Origin: Hydrogenophilales bacterium
GTDB taxonomy: Bacteria > Pseudomonadota > Gammaproteobacteria > Burkholderiales > Thiobacillaceae
Assembly: GCA_016719465.1 (NCBI GenBank)
Contig: JADJYY010000015.1
Location: 1-64,000 of the forward strand
Direction of reading: 5' to 3'
DNA: 64,000 nucleotides
The notes beneath the pieces are model-generated. The model was not told the origin of the DNA and did not search any database. It saw nothing but the letters and a program-made list of their open reading frames with translations. How positions within the stretch are numbered: position 1 is the first letter of the stretch; every line of letters starts with the position of its first letter. The translations under genes were made by a program, and so were the position numbers. This document shows positions 60,071 through 64,000 of the stretch, one piece after another.

Positions 60071-60560
60071 GAAGTGGGAGCCGGCCGGTAAGCCGGGTTC
60101 TGTCGTGGACAGCCATTCATCTGGGACGATGGTCGCCCATCGCCTCGTGCAGCCTACCCGCAGACTCGGCGGGCCGCCTCAACGTCTGCCTATTTGGCCT
60201 TGCTCCGGATGGGGTTTGCCCGCCGCAGCCGTTGCCGGCGCGGCCGTGCGCTCTTACCGCACGATTTCACCCTTGCCTGTGCCCATCCCCTTGCGGGGAT
60301 TGGCCATGCGCTGACGCGCATGACCCGTTCCCTTGGCGTATATGGCTTTCGCCACACCCACTGAAAGGAAGGACTTTGCCGCTTGCGCGTCAAAGTCCAG
60401 GCCATCGGCGGTATGTTTCTGTTGCACTTTCCGTCGCCTTGGGTCGGGGACTCGCGTCCCCGGCTTATAGCGCCCAGGCGTTACCTGGCATCCTGCCCTG
60501 TGGAGCCCGGACTTTCCTCCGCGCGGTTGCCCGCGCGGCGGCTGTCTGGCCGACTCCCGG
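60071..60560 (-). ncRNA. rnpB: RNase P RNA, bacterial type A
   Basis: The reverse complement carries the universal RNase P core: GAGGAAAGTCCGGGCTCC near the 5' end, the AGGGTGAAA segment, TAAGAGCGCAC, GGCCAAATAG, and AGATGAATGGCTGTCC then ACAGAACCCGGCTTA at the 3' end. The ends form P1: GGGAGTCGGCC (from 60558) pairs with GGCCGGCTCCC (to 60076). Length of about 490 nt is large for type A (E. coli 377), from extended P12 and P3-type arms. End points are estimates. It cleaves tRNA 5' leaders. Confidence 0.95.
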
Positions 60561-60565
60561 GCGGC

Positions 60566-60571
60566 AGTATA
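60566..60571 (-). promoter_or_regulatory. -10 element of rnpB
   Basis: TATACT on the minus strand, 7-8 bases before the predicted 5' end, followed by a GC-rich discriminator as in stringently controlled stable RNA promoters. The -35 is weak (TTCGCT). Confidence 0.6.
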
Positions 60572-60601
60572 GGGGGCGGCCTTGTTTAAAGCGAACGGAG
60601 C

Positions 60602-63472
60602 TCAGAACTCCTCCCACTCATCCTCCGATCTGGATGGGGGCGGGGAAGCGATCCTGCGCATGGCGCGCTCGGGCGCGGGCAGGGCGGCGCGCTCGGCGAA
60701 CGCCCGGCGCGTCGGTGGGGTCGGGGCGGCGATGCGGCCGCCGCCGCCGTCCAGCCTGAACACCGACACCGCCTGGGCCAGGGCGCCGGCCTGGTCCTGC
60801 AGGCTTTCGGCGGCGGCCGCCGCCTCCTCCACCAGGGCGGCGTTCTGCTGGGTGGTCTCGTCCATCTGGGCAATGGCCTGGTTCACCTGTTCGATGCCCT
60901 GGCTCTGCTCGGTGCTGGCGGCGCTGATCTCGCCCATGATGTCGGTCACCCGCTTCACGGCGTTGACGATCTCGTCCATGGTGTGGCCGGCCTGTTCCAC
61001 CAGCCGGTAGCCGTCGGTGACCTTGTCGGTGGAGTCGCCGATGAGGCCCTTGATCTCCTTGGCGGCGGCAGCGCTCCTCTGGGCCAGGCTGCGGACTTCG
61101 CCGGCCACCACGGCGAAGCCCCGGCCCTGTTCGCCGGCCCGGGCGGCTTCGACGGCGGCGTTGAGGGCGAGGATGTTGGTCTGGAACGCTATTCCATCAA
61201 TGACGCTGATGATGTCGGCGATCTTCCTGGAGGAGTCGGCGATGGCGCCCATGGTGTGCACCACCTGGCCCACCACTTCGCCGCCCTTGACGGCGATGTC
61301 GGAGGCGCCCCGGGCGAGCTGGTTGGCTTGCCGGGCGTTGTCGGCGTTCTGTTTCACCGTGCTGGTGAACTGGTCCATGGAGCTGGCGGTTTCTTCCAGG
61401 CTGCTGGCCTGGGATTCGGTGCGGCTGGAGAGGTCGGCGTTGCCGCTGGCGATTTCCCGGGCGGCGGTGTTGATGGCGTCGGTGGCTTCGCGGATCTGGG
61501 CGACGATTTCGCTCAATTGTTCGCTGGTGGCGTTGGTGTCGTCCTTGAGCTGGCCGAACAGGCCCTGGTAGTCGCCTTCGATGCGTTGGCCCAGGTCGCC
61601 CCGGGACAGGGCCCGGAGCACGCCGGCGACGTCGTTCATGCCGCGTTCGCTGGTTGCCACCAGCTTGTTGATGCCTTCGGCCAGTTGCAGGAAGAAGCCA
61701 TCCTTGCCATTCACGTCCAGCCGCTGGCTGAAGTCGCCGGCGGCGGCGGCGGTGACCAGGTCGGCGATTTCCTTTTCCACCCCGATCTCGGCGGTGCGAT
61801 CGGCCCATTCCACCACGGCGCCGAGCCGTTCGCCCCGCTCGTTGACCACGGGGTTGGCCACCACGGTCATGGTGCGGCCGCCAATGCGCAGGGTGTTCCT
61901 GTGGGTGCCGTCGAGGCTGGCCAGCAGCCGCGCCTGGTGTTGCGGGTGCCGGTGGAAGTCGTCGATGCTGGCGCCCTGAAGTTTTTCCGCGTCGAAGCGG
62001 GGCAACTGCTTGCGGATGTCATCCTGGGCCGCGCGGAACATGTCCTGCACCGCCTTGTTCATGTAGATGATGCGCCGGTCGGTGTCGGCCATCATGACGT
62101 TGGCCGAGACGTTATCCAGGGCGATCCGGATGCGCAGGTTCTCGTTGGCGACGCGTTTCGCCTCGGCCACGTCGAAGCCCAGCCTGACCTGCATGTTGGC
62201 CAGGGCTTTCAGAACCCGGCCGATTTCGTCGTGTCGGTCCACCTGGATGGCGCTGTCGTAGCGGCCCTCGGAAATCTTGTCGAAGTAGTCGATGGTCCGC
62301 CGCAGCGGCTGCACGATGGCGCGCGTCAGCAGCCAGCCCACGCCCGCCGCGCCGAGGATCGCGGCCAGAAACACGGCCAGCATCAAGCCGCCTCTTGTGG
62401 CGGCCTGGGATTCGGCCAATTGGCGGGATTCCCGCGCGTACCCGTCCAGGGCGACGAGCAGGTCGTTGGTCGCCTCATTGGCCGTCTTGTAGAGCGGGTT
62501 GATGTTGTCGATCAGCATATCGCCGACCTCGTCATGCATGCCGGCCTGCAAGGCGGATTTGGCCGGCAGGATGCCCTCCCGGCCGAATCGGGTGCGGGTG
62601 GAATGAAACCGTTCCAGCGCGGTTTTCACCTTGCCGGTGGCGGTGATATCGGGATCGAACGTGACCTTGACCAGCTTGCCCCAGGCATCATCGATGCCCT
62701 TGCTGTTTTCGCTGATGGCATCGAGGTGGGTCTGGATGCCGTGGTCATGCAGCCTGGACAGTGAATAGGCGGGGTTGTGCTGCATGCCGAGCAGGATCTG
62801 GCCCCGGCTGTCGGCCAGCAGAAAACGGATCCGGTCGGCCAGCTTGGCGGGTTCCAGGGCCTTGGCGTAAACCTCCTCCACCATCCGATTGGACGTGCTC
62901 ATGCCGGACAGGCCGATGCCGCCGATGATCGCCATGAACAGCGCCATCATGACGACGGAAGCGCCCAGGCGGGCGCGCAGGCTGATGTTCCGCAGGTTGT
63001 CGAGCAGGCCGCGCGGCCCGGTATGCCGCAGCCGGCCCTCCCTCAGGTAGATGCCCCTGGCGCGGCCCTCGCGCATGTTCCGGTAAAGGGTCTCGGCGGC
63101 GTCGACTTCCTCGCGGCCGGGCTTGGCGCGGATGGACAGATAGCCGGTGATCCTGCCGTCCCGCTTGATCGGGCTGGCGTAGGCCCGCACCCAGTAGTGG
63201 TCGCCGTTCTTGCGCCGGTTCTTCACCAGGCCCGACCAGGGGTGGCCGGCGGCCAGGGTATCCCACAGGTCCTTGAAGGCCTCGGCCGGCATGTCCGGGT
63301 GGCGCACGATGTTGTGGGGCGCGCCCATCAGTTCCGCCTCGCTGAAGCCGCTGGCCTCGATGAAGTCGGGGTTGCAGAAGGTGATCAGCCCCTTGGCGTC
63401 GGTGGCGGAAACGATCTGGATGCCGTCGCGCAGCATGAATTCGCTGCCGGTGACGGGGAGGTTCTGGCGCAT
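60602..63472 (-). CDS. Methyl-accepting chemotaxis protein with two PAS domains
   Basis: 956 residues. An Aer-type PAS domain at about 20-120 (DAKGLITFCNPDFIEASGFSE, then YWVRAYASPIKRDGRITGY), a membrane helix near 178-198, a periplasmic helical bundle, a second helix near 375-395, HAMP, a second PAS-like domain with DRRIIYMNKAVQDMFR, and a signalling tip with IDGIAFQTNILALNAAVEAA. The last residues, DEWEEF, match the CheR/CheB tether pentapeptide type (NWETF), so it can be methylated efficiently. The architecture suits redox or energy taxis. 40 bases downstream of cheW, same strand. Confidence 0.92.
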   Translation of the reverse strand: MRQNLPVTGSEFMLRDGIQIVSATDAKGLITFCNPDFIEASGFSEAELMGAPHNIVRHPDMPAEAFKDLWDTLAAGHPWSGLVKNRRKNGDHYWVRAYASPIKRDGRITGYLSIRAKPGREEVDAAETLYRNMREGRARGIYLREGRLRHTGPRGLLDNLRNISLRARLGASVVMMALFMAIIGGIGLSGMSTSNRMVEEVYAKALEPAKLADRIRFLLADSRGQILLGMQHNPAYSLSRLHDHGIQTHLDAISENSKGIDDAWGKLVKVTFDPDITATGKVKTALERFHSTRTRFGREGILPAKSALQAGMHDEVGDMLIDNINPLYKTANEATNDLLVALDGYARESRQLAESQAATRGGLMLAVFLAAILGAAGVGWLLTRAIVQPLRRTIDYFDKISEGRYDSAIQVDRHDEIGRVLKALANMQVRLGFDVAEAKRVANENLRIRIALDNVSANVMMADTDRRIIYMNKAVQDMFRAAQDDIRKQLPRFDAEKLQGASIDDFHRHPQHQARLLASLDGTHRNTLRIGGRTMTVVANPVVNERGERLGAVVEWADRTAEIGVEKEIADLVTAAAAGDFSQRLDVNGKDGFFLQLAEGINKLVATSERGMNDVAGVLRALSRGDLGQRIEGDYQGLFGQLKDDTNATSEQLSEIVAQIREATDAINTAAREIASGNADLSSRTESQASSLEETASSMDQFTSTVKQNADNARQANQLARGASDIAVKGGEVVGQVVHTMGAIADSSRKIADIISVIDGIAFQTNILALNAAVEAARAGEQGRGFAVVAGEVRSLAQRSAAAAKEIKGLIGDSTDKVTDGYRLVEQAGHTMDEIVNAVKRVTDIMGEISAASTEQSQGIEQVNQAIAQMDETTQQNAALVEEAAAAAESLQDQAGALAQAVSVFRLDGGGGRIAAPTPPTRRAFAERAALPAPERAMRRIASPPPSRSEDEWEEF

Positions 63473-63512
63473 GAAGGTCTCCGGTGCGCGTGTTGGCCGA
63501 TGGCGGGTAGGC

Positions 63513-63989
63513 TCAGGCGGCGGTCGTCTCGACCAGGGCCATTTCCTGGCTGGTCATGAGCCGCTCGATGTCCACCATGATGATCATGCGTTCCTCCACC
63601 GTGCCCAGGCCCAGGAGGTAGCGGGTATCCAGGATCGAGCCGAACTCGGGGGCGGGGTGCAGGCTGTCGGCGTTCAACTGGATCACGTCCGACACGCCGT
63701 CCACCACGATGCCCATGACCCGCTTGCCGATGTTGAGGATGATGACCACGGTGAACTGGTCGTAGCTCGGTTCGCCCAGGTTGAACTTGATGCGCAGGTC
63801 GACGATGGGGACGATGACGCCGCGCAGGTTGATGACCCCCTTGATGAAGGCGGGGGCGTTGGCGATGCGGGTGACGGCCTCGTAGCCGCGGATTTCCTGC
63901 ACCTTGAGGATGTCGATGCCGTATTCCTCGGCCCCCAGGGTGAAGGTCAGGTACTCACCCGAGGTCGGCGCGCCGTCCACGATATCCAT
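63513..63989 (-). CDS. cheW: Chemotaxis coupling protein CheW
   Basis: 158 residues, two SH3-like lobes. EYLTFTLGAEEYGIDILKVQEIRGYE at the start (read in parts), the FIKGVINLRGVIVPIVDLR core and GIVVDGVSDVIQL. Links receptors to CheA. Start ATG 63989 has AGGAGA upstream, at the window edge. Followed by the receptor gene. Confidence 0.95.
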   Translation of the reverse strand: MDIVDGAPTSGEYLTFTLGAEEYGIDILKVQEIRGYEAVTRIANAPAFIKGVINLRGVIVPIVDLRIKFNLGEPSYDQFTVVIILNIGKRVMGIVVDGVSDVIQLNADSLHPAPEFGSILDTRYLLGLGTVEERMIIMVDIERLMTSQEMALVETTAA

Positions 63990-64000
63990 GCTTTCTCCTT

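Overview
The window reads as one chromosomal segment of a GC-rich betaproteobacterium, most like the Rhodocyclales/Nitrosomonadales. The basis is a complete mraZ-to-lpxC division and cell-wall cluster with meso-diaminopimelate-type MurE, a PBP1A/pilMNOPQ divergent pair, cytochromes c4 and c5, a zinc-independent-type HemB, and the PrsK/PrsR/PrsT set of the XrtA/PEP-CTERM exopolysaccharide system. No insertion sequence, prophage or CRISPR array was seen.

Layout. (1) 1-8.1 kb is housekeeping: a frameshifted RlmL-like rRNA methyltransferase, tRNA-Arg(CCG), a membrane diheme cytochrome c, Rep helicase, cytochrome c4, GTPase EngB, HemB and a YcgR-like PilZ protein. (2) 8.2-16.2 kb is an accessory block, all on the plus strand. 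It holds a 38-residue leader peptide abutting a FeeM-type N-acyl amino acid synthase, then a ThiF/E1-like adenylyltransferase, a nitroreductase-fold protein, a GT-B glycosyltransferase, a GMC oxidoreductase, a PEP-CTERM surface protein behind a near-consensus sigma-54 promoter, and an SDR. (3) 16.3-32.6 kb carries two tandem PrsT-type TPR proteins, a split LolCDE/MacB-like export module (LolA-like periplasmic protein, ATPase, outer-membrane beta-barrel, two FtsX permeases), the sigma-54 activator PrsR, its kinase PrsK and a TIGR03013-type sugar transferase. No exosortase is present, so XrtA must lie elsewhere. (4) 32.7-40.6 kb has a nucleotidyltransferase-like protein, PBP1A and pilMNOPQ. (5) 40.6-59.9 kb is the dcw cluster on the minus strand, ending in lpxC and a small membrane protein, with a clear mra promoter and MraZ boxes. 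(6) 60.0-64 kb carries RNase P RNA, a two-PAS chemoreceptor and CheW.

The candidate undescribed system is region 2 plus the export module of region 3: a putative pathway that makes an N-acyl amino acid, modifies it (adenylation, redox, glycosylation) and moves it through the envelope. It is embedded in PEP-CTERM/sigma-54 regulatory genes. Families, operon overlaps and the promoter are seen directly; the product and the joint function are inference.

A second unexpected signal is a family of degenerate 7-bp repeats, usually as 28-bp (4x7) arrays paired in inverted orientation. They are inserted at four places in the dcw cluster, twice inside reading frames of essential genes (murD, murG) that remain open.
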